Below are positions 54,358-64,000 of a stretch of 64,000 bases of DNA, piece by piece. The notes beneath the pieces were generated by a model, which saw nothing but the letters and a program-made list of their open reading frames with translations, made no database searches and was not told the origin of the DNA. The position numbers and the translations under genes were made by a program. The stretch is from Maricaulis salignorans (GTDB lineage Bacteria > Pseudomonadota > Alphaproteobacteria > Caulobacterales > Aquidulcibacteraceae). Positions within the stretch are counted from its first letter, which is position 1, and every line of letters starts with the position of its first letter. The DNA lies in contig CAMDDL010000006.1 in NCBI GenBank assembly GCA_945891505.1, forward strand, positions 62,001-126,000, in the 5' to 3' direction.

Positions 54358-55896
54358 TTACCCCTCATCGCCCTCATCCAATACATCGTCGAGCAGGTCT
54401 TGCGATTGGGCAAAGGGCAGGGCGGCGATGTGAGCACTGCCAGGCAGGGTCTCAACAGCCCGCAATTGGCGACCAAGCACATTCTCACGGGTGCGGGCTT
54501 GTTGCACCACAGTCTTGGCCTGATCCAGCTTGTCCTCAACCTTCTTGAGGACGCCACCAAACTTCTCAAACTCCTGCTTCACCTTGCTCAGCACCTGCCA
54601 GACTTCGCTGGAGCGCTGCTGGATCGCCAGGGTCCGGAAGCCCATGCGCAGGCTCGTCAAAGTCGCCATCAACGTCGTGGGGCCCGAGACCAGAACTTTG
54701 AACTCCCGCTGTAGGCTGTCCACAAGGCCAGGCCGACGCACGACTTCAGCAAACAGGCCTTCGGTTGGCAGGAACATGATAGCAAAGTCGGTCGTGTGCG
54801 GTGGCGCAATATACTTCTCGAAAATGTCCTTAGCGGCGATCTTGATCGCCTTCTCCAGACCCTTCTGTGCGGTATCAATGCCGGCCGTGTCAGCCCGTTC
54901 TGAAGCATCTATCAAGCGCTCATAATCTTCCACGGGCAGCTTGGCGTCGATTGGCAACCAGACTGGGGTATCGCCGTCATTGGGCAAGCGGATGGCAAAT
55001 TCGACCCGTTGATTGCTGCCGGGTTTGACTTCAACATTCTGGGCATATTGCTCTTGGCTCATGGCTTGTTCCAACAACATGCCCAGGGTGGCTTCACCCC
55101 AGGTGCCGCGGGCTTTCACATTGGTAAGAACGCGCTTCAGGTCGCCAACACCGGTCGCAATCGTCTGCATTTCGCCGACGGACTTAAACACACGCTCCAA
55201 TTGCTCATTCACTTGCGTGAAGGAAGCGCCCAAGCGCTGCTCCAGCGTGCCTTGCAGCTTCTCATCGACCGTGACCCGCATTTGCTCCAGCTTGGCTTCA
55301 TTTTCTTGCCGCAGCACATCGAGGCGGCCCTCAACGGTCTGGCGGAGCGCCAGCGCGGTGCGGTCATTGGCCTCCATCATTTCCTTGATCTGGGTCTGCG
55401 CTTTGGCGAGGCCTTCGGTTTGAGAGCGGCCTTGGGCAGTCATGCCCTCGAGCAAACCTGACGATAAGGTAGCGATAGCCTTATTGACCTCTTCGCGCAG
55501 GGCACGGCTGTCTTCACTGGTTGCCGCGCGATACTCAGCCAGACTGGCTCCAAAGGCGTCGAGACGCTCGCGCTGGGCAGCCGACATGACATCGATCAAG
55601 CGCTGCAAGTCTTGAGCGATCCCGGCCATGCGATTGGCCATTTCTTCGCGTGCTTGAACATTTTGGCGTGCCGCTTCCTCGCGGACTGAGGTGATTCCTG
55701 TTTGAAGGTCCTGACGATAGTCGACAAAGCGCACATTCATGTCTTCGATCCGCCGACCGAGCTGGGTCAAAGGGCGGTTTGAACGCGTGAGCGCAAAATA
55801 GAGCGCGACCAATAGGATCAAGAGATAAAGGCCAATAACGGCGATCAAATTCAAAAATTCTGGCGTCAATGTATCGGGGCTCGTGGAGGGGGCCAT
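54358..55896 (-). CDS. rmuC: RmuC-family DNA recombination protein
   Basis: The protein has 512 residues from the ATG at 55896 (MAPSTSPDTLTPEFLN). One N-terminal membrane helix (about 14-36) is followed by a long coiled coil (about 45-225). The RmuC nuclease-like core (about 250-440) has RGTWGEATLGMLLEQ, VWLPIDAKLPVEDYERL and FAIMFLPTEGLFAEVVRRPGL. RmuC limits sequence inversions in E. coli, and the core is related to restriction-type nucleases. An upstream frame to 55968 lacks family features. The terminator at 54305 follows. Confidence 0.93.
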   Translation of the reverse strand: MAPSTSPDTLTPEFLNLIAVIGLYLLILLVALYFALTRSNRPLTQLGRRIEDMNVRFVDYRQDLQTGITSVREEAARQNVQAREEMANRMAGIAQDLQRLIDVMSAAQRERLDAFGASLAEYRAATSEDSRALREEVNKAIATLSSGLLEGMTAQGRSQTEGLAKAQTQIKEMMEANDRTALALRQTVEGRLDVLRQENEAKLEQMRVTVDEKLQGTLEQRLGASFTQVNEQLERVFKSVGEMQTIATGVGDLKRVLTNVKARGTWGEATLGMLLEQAMSQEQYAQNVEVKPGSNQRVEFAIRLPNDGDTPVWLPIDAKLPVEDYERLIDASERADTAGIDTAQKGLEKAIKIAAKDIFEKYIAPPHTTDFAIMFLPTEGLFAEVVRRPGLVDSLQREFKVLVSGPTTLMATLTSLRMGFRTLAIQQRSSEVWQVLSKVKQEFEKFGGVLKKVEDKLDQAKTVVQQARTRENVLGRQLRAVETLPGSAHIAALPFAQSQDLLDDVLDEGDEG

Positions 55897-56054
55897 GTCT
55901 AGGATGTCCTTGCGACTCAATCTGGAAATAGTCTGACGCGTTTGTGCCACAGCTGGGGCCGGGCTCACACTCGAGCTCGCAGTCTAAACCAGTTCTACGT
56001 CAGATCAGGACGCATTTCAGTTGGCCATGCGGATCATTGGGCAGTGCGGGAGAT

Positions 56055-56086
56055 AAAAAAAGGCCGCGCCATGGTTAGGCGCGGCC
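56055..56086 (-). terminator. Rho-independent terminator (candidate sRNA or monooxygenase mRNA)
   Basis: On the minus strand the 9-base perfect stem (56086-56078 with 56070-56062, 7-base loop) is followed by seven T residues (56061-56055). The strand is clear because no T-tract exists on the plus side. It is 154 bases downstream of the monooxygenase stop. Confidence 0.93.
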
Positions 56087-56152
56087 ACCCTCTTGCGAGA
56101 GCCAAAAGGGCGTCTCCTCCCCGAAACGCCGCCGGACCGAAGTCCAAGCCTC
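56055..56152 (-). ncRNA. Candidate small RNA with an exposed purine-rich loop
   Basis: On the minus strand four hairpins follow each other within about 100 bases. The first is GGAC-UUCG-GUCC (56145-56134). The second is an 8-base stem (56130-56123 with 56116-56109, one GU pair) displaying the loop GGGGAG. The third is a short CUCU/AGAG stem (56101-56090). The last is the terminator (56086-56055). A TTGACA box lies at 56184-56179, about 30 bases before the first hairpin, but no good -10 box is seen. It could instead be the 3' UTR of the monooxygenase mRNA. No member of a known RNA family was recognised. The rest of the 55897-56239 spacer shows nothing else. Confidence 0.5.
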
Positions 56153-56239
56153 TTTTGTGTGACAATCTGTCACCTTTCTGTCAAGTCCCTTGGACTCTCT
56201 GTTGCAGCAAAGCCAAGCAAACCGCCTTCCGCGCAGGGC

Positions 56240-57712
56240 CTAGACCACCTCGTAGTCCGCCCAAACAACCGAGCTGACAGCCTCCGTATAGGATTTACAA
56301 TTGCCGCCCCAATTCTGGGTAATCTGGCCTTTGTCGTTCTTGTACCAAGAATTGCAGCTTGGATCGGCCCAGACAGTATGACCTAGTGAATCTTGTAAAT
56401 CGGCAATAAAGCGGGCTTGCGCCTCTGGCGTTACGGCGGCGGACTTGACCCTCTGCTCGATCAAACCTGCCAACATCGCCTGCACATACTCAATCTGACG
56501 CTCGAGCATGTAGGTAATCGAATTGTGGCCCAGATTGGTGTGCGGGCCGTACAGCATGAAGAAATTAGGGAAGCCCTTGGTCGTGATGCCCAGATAAGCT
56601 TCAGGCCCCTCTGCCCATTGATCGGCAAGGTGGGTGCCGTCTTGGCCCACCACGTCCAAGCTCCAATGCCAACCCGTCGTTTCAAAGCCGGTAGCGTAGA
56701 TGACCACGTCGAGATCATAATGGGTGCCCGATGCAACCTTGACGCCGGTGGCGTCAAAGCCTTCAATTCGGGCTGTCTCCAAGGTCACATGATCTTGTGT
56801 GAGGGCGGGATAGAAGGTGTCGGTGAATAGAAAGCGCTTACACCCGACGGCATAGTCGGGCGTGAGTTTGGCGCGCAATTCTGGATCGGCAATTTGCTTC
56901 TCCAAATGCCGTTTAGCGATGTCTGCATAGGCAGCGCGGCCTTCTGGAGTCCAGCTAAACGTTTGCCAGAAATACGTATCGGCGGTGTCAAAGATCATCG
57001 CCCGATTGCGGGCACCAAGGTCCATTGCGGCCTGCGGATTGCTCAGCAGGAGGGCGATCTCCGTGGCTGGAATCTCGCGGTCGCCACGAGGCCCAATATA
57101 ATTGGCGGAGCGTTGAAACACGACGAGAGACCCCGCCACTTTCGCCACTTCGGGAATCAATTGCACCGCACTGGCGGCAGAGCCAATCACACCGACGCGC
57201 TTGCCCTTCAGATCCACCTCGTGGTTCCAAGCCGCCGAATGCATGCTGGCCCCAAGGAAGTTAGCTTGCCCCGGAATCTCCGGAATTGAGGGGCGATTCA
57301 GTTGGCCGAGCGCAGAGATGATTGCGCCGACTATGTGAACTTGGCCGTCGGCGGTGGTTAAGGTCCAGCTTTGCGCGGCCGCATCCCAAATCGCAGAAGT
57401 TGCTTCGGTATTGAGGGACAAGAGTGGCTCTAAGCCAAAGCCCGTGACCAATTGTTCGCAATAGGCTTGGATTTCGGCCGAGCTTGGGTAGGTATTGGTC
57501 CAGTGAATTGCTGGTGCAAAACTATATTGATAGAGCGCGACCGGCACGTCGCACGAACAGCCCGGATAGGTGTTTTGCGCCCAAGTGCCGCCGACTTTGG
57601 CCCCTTTTTCCAGCAAGATCACATTCTGATAGCCAGCTTGTTTAAGCTGTATCGCGGCGGCTAAGCCTCCTAAGCCGGCACCGATAATGGCGATCGGTGT
57701 TGTATGATCCAT
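56240..57712 (-). CDS. Flavin-containing Baeyer-Villiger-type monooxygenase
   Basis: The protein has 490 residues. The FAD-binding motif is GAGLGGLAAA at about 11-20, followed by GGTWAQNTYPGC. The Baeyer-Villiger fingerprint FxGxxxHxxxW is met by FLGASMHSAAW at 152-162. The NADPH-binding GSAASA begins at about 177, and ATGFETTGW marks the second FAD contact region. The enzyme likely oxygenates ketones with NADPH and O2; the substrate is unknown. It is transcribed in the same direction as the PhoD-like gene upstream (80-base gap), and the candidate sRNA follows it. Confidence 0.9.
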   Translation of the reverse strand: MDHTTPIAIIGAGLGGLAAAIQLKQAGYQNVILLEKGAKVGGTWAQNTYPGCSCDVPVALYQYSFAPAIHWTNTYPSSAEIQAYCEQLVTGFGLEPLLSLNTEATSAIWDAAAQSWTLTTADGQVHIVGAIISALGQLNRPSIPEIPGQANFLGASMHSAAWNHEVDLKGKRVGVIGSAASAVQLIPEVAKVAGSLVVFQRSANYIGPRGDREIPATEIALLLSNPQAAMDLGARNRAMIFDTADTYFWQTFSWTPEGRAAYADIAKRHLEKQIADPELRAKLTPDYAVGCKRFLFTDTFYPALTQDHVTLETARIEGFDATGVKVASGTHYDLDVVIYATGFETTGWHWSLDVVGQDGTHLADQWAEGPEAYLGITTKGFPNFFMLYGPHTNLGHNSITYMLERQIEYVQAMLAGLIEQRVKSAAVTPEAQARFIADLQDSLGHTVWADPSCNSWYKNDKGQITQNWGGNCKSYTEAVSSVVWADYEVV

Positions 57713-57792
57713 AGCGCGTGCTCCCCTATTTTGTTATGGAGAACACGATCACCTAAAACGACTTGGCTTTCAATGGCTGAAATGCCCCGGCG

Positions 57793-58932
57793 CTATTCCC
57801 GGCGTAAGTTTTTCAAGTCCAAGGTAGTCGAGCCTGCCAATTTCCCGCCGTCACCGATCAAGTTCAGGCTTAAGGTGCCTGCCGCCCAATTGATCTCGAT
57901 CAGGCCAAAATTAACGGCTGCATAGCCGTCGCCAATCCGGGTGGTGGCAGGCTCGTTATAGGAAGTCGTGCCTTCCGCGACCCGAAATGGCATGTTGATG
58001 GCAGAAGCCGTGATATCGGTTAGCGGATAAGCAACGCCGTCACGAACTTGATTGATCGATCCATAGTGACGGTCTCCGGAAGCAAAGACGACACCTTTTG
58101 CCCCAGTTTGTGCGATCAAATCATAGAGCCGCTTTTGCGCATCTGGGAAATTGCCCCAGCGCTCATAGCCATGGCCATCGGCCACCACTTGAATAGAGGA
58201 AACGATTAGGCGCACATCGGCTGGCTTTTCTAGTTCAGCCTTCAAAAAGGCCCATTGCGCCTCGCCCAAAACATCTGCACCTGAGCCAGGTGGATGGGGA
58301 ATATAGCGCTCCTTGCCGGGCACATCACGTTGATCAGTCAATAACAAGGGTGCACGAAAGTAGCGTGTGTCGAGCATGATGACTTGCAAGACTTGGCCCT
58401 TTGGGCCGGCTTGAAACGCGCGGTAGATACCCGGTCTTTGGCGCAGCGGGCTATTAGCCGGCACGTTCCAAAATTGATTGAACATGGTTTGGGCCTGCGC
58501 TTTGTAAGCAAAGTCGCCGCCCCCATCATTGATGCCGAAATCATGATCGTCCCACACCGCCTGGGTCGGAACCTTCGACACAAGCGACTTAAAGGCCGGA
58601 ACCTCCGCCAACTTGGCATAGGCCTCACTCAGGCTGGGTAAGTTCGGGTCGTTTGGCGTGTAGGAGCCATAAACATTGTCGCCCATCATGAGCAATAGAT
58701 CGGGGTTTCTCGCCTCGACTTGCCCAAAGAAACTCAAATCCTTGGCCGGGTTAGAGCAAGAGGTCAGCGCAATTCGGCTGATCGCGCGCTGCGGAATGGC
58801 CGGTGTCCTTGGGGCACGCGGAAACGCAGGCAATGGGGGCGCTGTGGCGGAGGAGGTAGCGCAACCAGCCAAAGGTGTTGCGGCTAAAGCGATCATGGCG
58901 GCGGAGGTCAAAAAATAGCGGCGTTGCATCAT
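57793..58932 (-). CDS. PhoD-like metallophosphatase, lipoprotein
   Basis: The protein has 379 residues from the ATG at 58932 (MMQRRYFLTSAAMIAL); the longer frame upstream is not family-like. A lipobox LAGC gives a lipidated Cys at about 23. Metal-binding motifs of the PhoD group are MMGDNVYGS, AVWDDHDFGINDGG and FASGDRHYGSI, with a characteristic LTDITASAIN near the end. Such proteins are phosphodiesterases or alkaline phosphatases of the envelope. There is no Pho-box I can identify. Confidence 0.87.
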   Translation of the reverse strand: MMQRRYFLTSAAMIALAATPLAGCATSSATAPPLPAFPRAPRTPAIPQRAISRIALTSCSNPAKDLSFFGQVEARNPDLLLMMGDNVYGSYTPNDPNLPSLSEAYAKLAEVPAFKSLVSKVPTQAVWDDHDFGINDGGGDFAYKAQAQTMFNQFWNVPANSPLRQRPGIYRAFQAGPKGQVLQVIMLDTRYFRAPLLLTDQRDVPGKERYIPHPPGSGADVLGEAQWAFLKAELEKPADVRLIVSSIQVVADGHGYERWGNFPDAQKRLYDLIAQTGAKGVVFASGDRHYGSINQVRDGVAYPLTDITASAINMPFRVAEGTTSYNEPATTRIGDGYAAVNFGLIEINWAAGTLSLNLIGDGGKLAGSTTLDLKNLRRE

Positions 58933-59118
58933 GCAAACAGACCTATCATCGCCATGCGTCAACTTCACGACGGAATTCGGTCGCAAGTAATCACAAAACA
59001 GTCTGCGGCGGCACTTTGCAATTAACCAAGCTACAACCAATTCAGGCATAACGTAACGGCAAGTTGCATTCCGTGTGTGTTCTCGATGCTGACCAAAGCA
59101 ACAAGTGAGGGTCCACAC

Positions 59119-60801
59119 ATGAAATTCGATTCAATTGGCGCGAAAATTACGTTGGCTGGGGCGCTTTCCTTTGCGTTAGCGGCAACAGCGGCAGCGGCGG
59201 GATTGTGGGTATCCACCCGTTATTATGACGGCGTCCACAAAGCCGTGTCAGCCGCCCGCGTTCTTCGCAATCACATGCAGGCCGATATGATGCATGATGC
59301 GCTGCGCGCTGATGCACTTGCAGCACTTTTGGCATCCGATCCTGCTTCGGCCATCTACACGCCGGCTCAGGTCAAGCAGGACACGGAGGAACATAGCGCT
59401 ATCTTTGAAAAGGCCGTGGCCGATTCCAAAGCCACCGCTGAAGACCCGAAAGTCAAACAGGCCCTAAACGAATTGGCACAGCCCCTCGCCAATTATATCG
59501 AAAGCGCCAAAAGAATCGTCGGAAGAGCTGCCAATGACCCAGCGGCTACGCGTGCGGAGATGCCTGCGTTTTTGCAACGGTTCACAGAGCTAGAACAATC
59601 CATGGAAGCCGCAGCAGAGGTGATCGAAGCGTCTGCCAATGACGCAGCGACAAGTGCAGAATCAGAAGCGCAACTTACCGAACGCATCATGGCGGCTATT
59701 CTGCTTTTCGCCTTCTTGTTTGCCGCGGCGGTCAATTTTTTCATGCGCCGGCAAGTGGCAAAGCCCGTTGCTGATTTAGCTGAAGCCATGAATAGCCTTG
59801 CAACTGGCGATCTGACCGTGGTGGCACCCCACGCGGAGGCGGGTGGTGAAATCGGTTCTTTGTCATCGGCCATGGGGCGGTTTCGTACCAATGCACTCGA
59901 GCGCAACAAACTGGAAGAATTGGCAGCCTTAAGCGCCAGCGAACGCGAGGCACGCGCAGCGAAACTCACCATCCTCACCGAAGAATTCTCCGCCATGATG
60001 AGTGAGAGCTTAGCTACCTTGGCGTCTGCTTCCCGAGAGCTTGAAGTCAGTGCGTGCCAATTAGGGGCTATGGCGTCTCAAACCCGGTCGCTAACGCATG
60101 TGGCGACCTCGGCATCCTTAGAAGCATCTCAAAGCGTTTCGTCAATCGCGGCGGCAACGACCGAGTTGACCGCATCGGTTGAGCAGATTGCGGGTCGGAT
60201 GACTCAGTCTGTTCAAGTGGCTGAAAATGCAGTGAGGCTAGGCCGAGAGACCGATAGCTCCGTCAAGGGTCTGGCAGAGGCAGTCGCCGAGATCGGCGCG
60301 GTGGTTGCCCTGATCGAAGGCGTTGCGACCCAAACTAATCTCTTGGCATTGAATGCCACGATTGAAGCCGCGCGGGCGGGTGAGGCGGGGAAAGGATTTG
60401 CTGTTGTGGCAGGGGAAGTGAAATCCCTCGCCGCGCAAACTGGCAATGCAACCCAAGACATTGTTACCCGCATCAGCCGCATTCAACATGCCTCAGATCA
60501 TGTTGCCACGTCAGTTTTGCAAGTGATCACGATGATTGAGGAAATGAAAAACCTATCGCGGGGGGCGTCCGAAAGCGTGCGCGAGCAAACCGGGGCAACC
60601 GAGCAGATCGCCCAGAGTGCAGTGTTGGCCTCAAGCGGCACAGACGCGGCCCATTCCAGTGTGGGGGAACTCGAATCTGCCGCTTCCGACGCCGCGGGCG
60701 CGTCTCTGGCGGTAACAAGGGCTGCTGAAGATGTAGCCCGCCAAGCTGCGATACTGAGGGAAAGCGCCGATCTCTTCTTTAGCAACATAAAGGCGGCTTG
60801 A
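59119..60801 (+). CDS. Methyl-accepting chemotaxis protein
   Basis: The protein has 560 residues from the ATG at 59119, preceded by GAGG; an earlier in-frame start at 59077 is unlikely. Two membrane helices (about 9-31 and 190-209) bracket a helical periplasmic sensor of about 160 residues. A HAMP domain (about 210-265) follows, then the signalling domain with the hairpin tip [24 protein letters not shown]. There is no CheR-binding pentapeptide at the C-terminus. The next gene, an OprB-type porin, begins after one base, so the sensor may report on the solute that porin admits. Confidence 0.93.
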   Translation: MKFDSIGAKITLAGALSFALAATAAAAGLWVSTRYYDGVHKAVSAARVLRNHMQADMMHDALRADALAALLASDPASAIYTPAQVKQDTEEHSAIFEKAVADSKATAEDPKVKQALNELAQPLANYIESAKRIVGRAANDPAATRAEMPAFLQRFTELEQSMEAAAEVIEASANDAATSAESEAQLTERIMAAILLFAFLFAAAVNFFMRRQVAKPVADLAEAMNSLATGDLTVVAPHAEAGGEIGSLSSAMGRFRTNALERNKLEELAALSASEREARAAKLTILTEEFSAMMSESLATLASASRELEVSACQLGAMASQTRSLTHVATSASLEASQSVSSIAAATTELTASVEQIAGRMTQSVQVAENAVRLGRETDSSVKGLAEAVAEIGAVVALIEGVATQTNLLALNATIEAARAGEAGKGFAVVAGEVKSLAAQTGNATQDIVTRISRIQHASDHVATSVLQVITMIEEMKNLSRGASESVREQTGATEQIAQSAVLASSGTDAAHSSVGELESAASDAAGASLAVTRAAEDVARQAAILRESADLFFSNIKAA

Positions 60802-60802
60802 C

Positions 60803-61948
60803 ATGGTTAGCCGCTGGACTTTGCCCGCCCTCTTGTTGATCGTACCTGTCGCGACGGCTTCTTTAGCACACGCCCAAAATGATGTTGAGGCAGGGCCCAT
60901 TTCGATTGAGGGCAATGTGACGATCGACCTCCTCTCTAATCTCCGGGGTGGGATTGAAGAAGGCTCACAGACGCTCAACAATGTGTCCGTGCAAGTCAAT
61001 TATGACGGGGCGACCCACGGCCTACGTGGGATCAAGGCCAGCATTGGCGTGCTCTATAATGGCAATAAGTCCTTTTCCGGTGACCTTGTCGGCGATTTGC
61101 AGGGTGTTTCTAACATTGAGACGGGTACCGAAGCCTTGCGGCCTTATGAGGTTTGGATTGCGAAGGAATTTGGCGAAGAAGGTTCTTACCTAAAGCTCGG
61201 TCTGGTTGATCTTAATAGCACATTCGACGCGCCCGGCAGTTCAGCCTTATTCCTCAACGCGTCACATGGGATCGTGCCTACTTTCGCGCAATCCGGGCTC
61301 AATGGCCCGTCTATATTCCCTACGTTGGGATGGGCGATTATTGGGGAGGTGGCGCTTGGTGCAAACTTAAGACTACGCGCAGGCATTTTTGATCCAGTCC
61401 CTGGCGACCCACTCAGGCCTGACCATACGGACCTAATTTGGCGCAAAGACGACGGCCTCCTAAGTGTGTTAGAAATTGAGCAGCAGGGAAAGTCTTGGCG
61501 ATGGGCGCTTGGGGGCTGGACCTATTCGCAAGCCAGTATCGACTCACTCGCGCGCCTTCAGAGCGGCAACTCAGGCCTTTATGGGACGGTCGAATATGAT
61601 ATAGACAATGCCACCAGCGCCTTTTTGCGGGCTGGAACAGCTCAGTCGGACTTCAATGTTGTGGATCGCTATGTGGGCGCAGGTATTGTTTGGTCGGGAC
61701 CTTTGGAAGGCCGTTCAGAGGATCAATTCGGGATCGCACTGGCACATGTGCGGACTACACCAGTGGCCCGCTTCGTGGGTCTTTCGGAGTCTGAAACAAA
61801 TCTTGAGATGACTTATGCCGCACCAATCGGGGGCGGATTTTCTCTGCAGGGCGATGTTCAATATGTCATCGACCCAGGTGCTAACCCGGGCAGCAAAGAT
61901 GCACTGGTCGCAGGCGTACGATTGAGCTGGGCTTTTGGTGATGATTGA
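60803..61948 (+). CDS. OprB-type carbohydrate porin
   Basis: The protein has 381 residues. A signal peptide (WTLPALLLIVPVATASLAHA) precedes a beta-barrel. The OprB family stretch LGLVDLNSTFDAPGSSALF, then FLNASHGIVPTF and LNGPSIFPTLGW, is clear at about 130-170. The C-terminus is rich in alternating residues and ends RLSWAFGDD. OprB porins admit glucose and other sugars. It is translationally close to the chemoreceptor gene (1-base gap). It is slightly shorter than P. aeruginosa OprB. Confidence 0.85.
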   Translation: MVSRWTLPALLLIVPVATASLAHAQNDVEAGPISIEGNVTIDLLSNLRGGIEEGSQTLNNVSVQVNYDGATHGLRGIKASIGVLYNGNKSFSGDLVGDLQGVSNIETGTEALRPYEVWIAKEFGEEGSYLKLGLVDLNSTFDAPGSSALFLNASHGIVPTFAQSGLNGPSIFPTLGWAIIGEVALGANLRLRAGIFDPVPGDPLRPDHTDLIWRKDDGLLSVLEIEQQGKSWRWALGGWTYSQASIDSLARLQSGNSGLYGTVEYDIDNATSAFLRAGTAQSDFNVVDRYVGAGIVWSGPLEGRSEDQFGIALAHVRTTPVARFVGLSESETNLEMTYAAPIGGGFSLQGDVQYVIDPGANPGSKDALVAGVRLSWAFGDD

Positions 61949-61955
61949 TCTTGAG

Positions 61956-61991
61956 AAAAATGCCCTTCACCAGCGGCGGCCGGTGAAGGGC
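61956..61991 (-). terminator. Rho-independent terminator of katG
   Basis: The arms GCCCTTCACC (61962-61971) and GGTGAAGGGC (61982-61991) pair exactly over 10 bases around a 10-base loop. On the minus strand TTTTT (61960-61956) follows. It lies 19 bases past the katG stop and may also stop the convergent porin transcript. Confidence 0.92.
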
Positions 61992-62010
61992 GTAAGGGTC
62001 GCATGACGAC

Positions 62011-64000
<1,990 letters not shown>

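Noticed and set aside
56047-56160. Plus-strand reading of the candidate sRNA, which would expose CUCCCC like known C-rich-loop sRNAs
   Set aside because: The only terminator T-tract is on the minus strand, so minus-strand transcription is favoured; the plus-strand possibility is not excluded.

Overview
The window looks like a chromosomal segment of an alphaproteobacterium, most like Caulobacterales/Hyphomonadaceae. The evidence is the gene order rlmH - EnvC-like factor - ctpA, an RpoH-type sigma factor, an ECF sigma factor with a ChrR-like partner, and reliance on large TonB-dependent receptors without SusD partners to take up glycans. The identification rests on protein-family resemblance and gene order read by eye; no database search was run. 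About 50 protein genes are supported. I saw no rRNA, tRNA, CRISPR array, transposase or prophage gene.

Layout. Positions 1-9.3 kb are mostly housekeeping: the end of rlmH, an EnvC-like amidase activator, ctpA, a YgjP-type metallohydrolase, an FtsX-type ABC exporter pair, tesA, an aldo/keto reductase and thpR. Positions 9.3-31.4 kb form a pectin/galacturonate utilisation locus. It holds uxaA, a UxuB-type reductase, uxaC, a GH43 enzyme and a TonB receptor on the minus strand; a LacI-type regulator followed by kduI-kduD-kdgK-carboxylesterase-pectate lyase on the plus strand; a minus-strand operon of a 2-keto-4-pentenoate hydratase-like protein with a complete TRAP transporter (DctP, DctQ, DctM); a second pectate lyase; and an acetylesterase-like hydrolase. 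Together these can cut pectin outside the cell or in the periplasm, import the fragments, and convert both galacturonate (UxaC, reductase, UxaA) and unsaturated uronates (KduI, KduD) to 2-keto-3-deoxygluconate, which KdgK phosphorylates. The KDPG aldolase is not in the window. Three promoters of the locus share the same 10-base half-palindrome, TGACACCGGT, which I propose is the operator of the LacI-type protein.

Positions 31.6-44.4 kb hold the ECF sigma factor and its ChrR-like partner (whose zinc ligands appear lost), fabI, a DUF1801 protein, a FecA-like siderophore receptor behind a Fur-box-like dyad, an orphan histidine kinase, an AmpG-like transporter, a hybrid histidine kinase, a GH53 galactanase (again for pectin side chains) and rpoH. 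Positions 44.6-53.3 kb hold acnA, a gene-free structured stretch of about 0.9 kb, and a tyrosine catabolism cluster (fahA, a VOC protein, a lipoprotein isoaspartyl peptidase, hpd, marR, maiA) that lacks homogentisate dioxygenase. Positions 53.5-64 kb hold a Bax-inhibitor-1 protein, rmuC, a candidate small RNA, a Baeyer-Villiger-type monooxygenase, a PhoD-like lipoprotein phosphatase, a chemoreceptor paired with an OprB-type porin, and most of katG, which runs off the right edge.

The most interesting unexplained items are the shared operator of the pectin locus, the strongly structured candidate sRNA at 56.1 kb, the gene-free stretch at 47.3-48.3 kb with its palindromic repeat (second copy at 34.7 kb), and the ChrR-like protein without zinc ligands.
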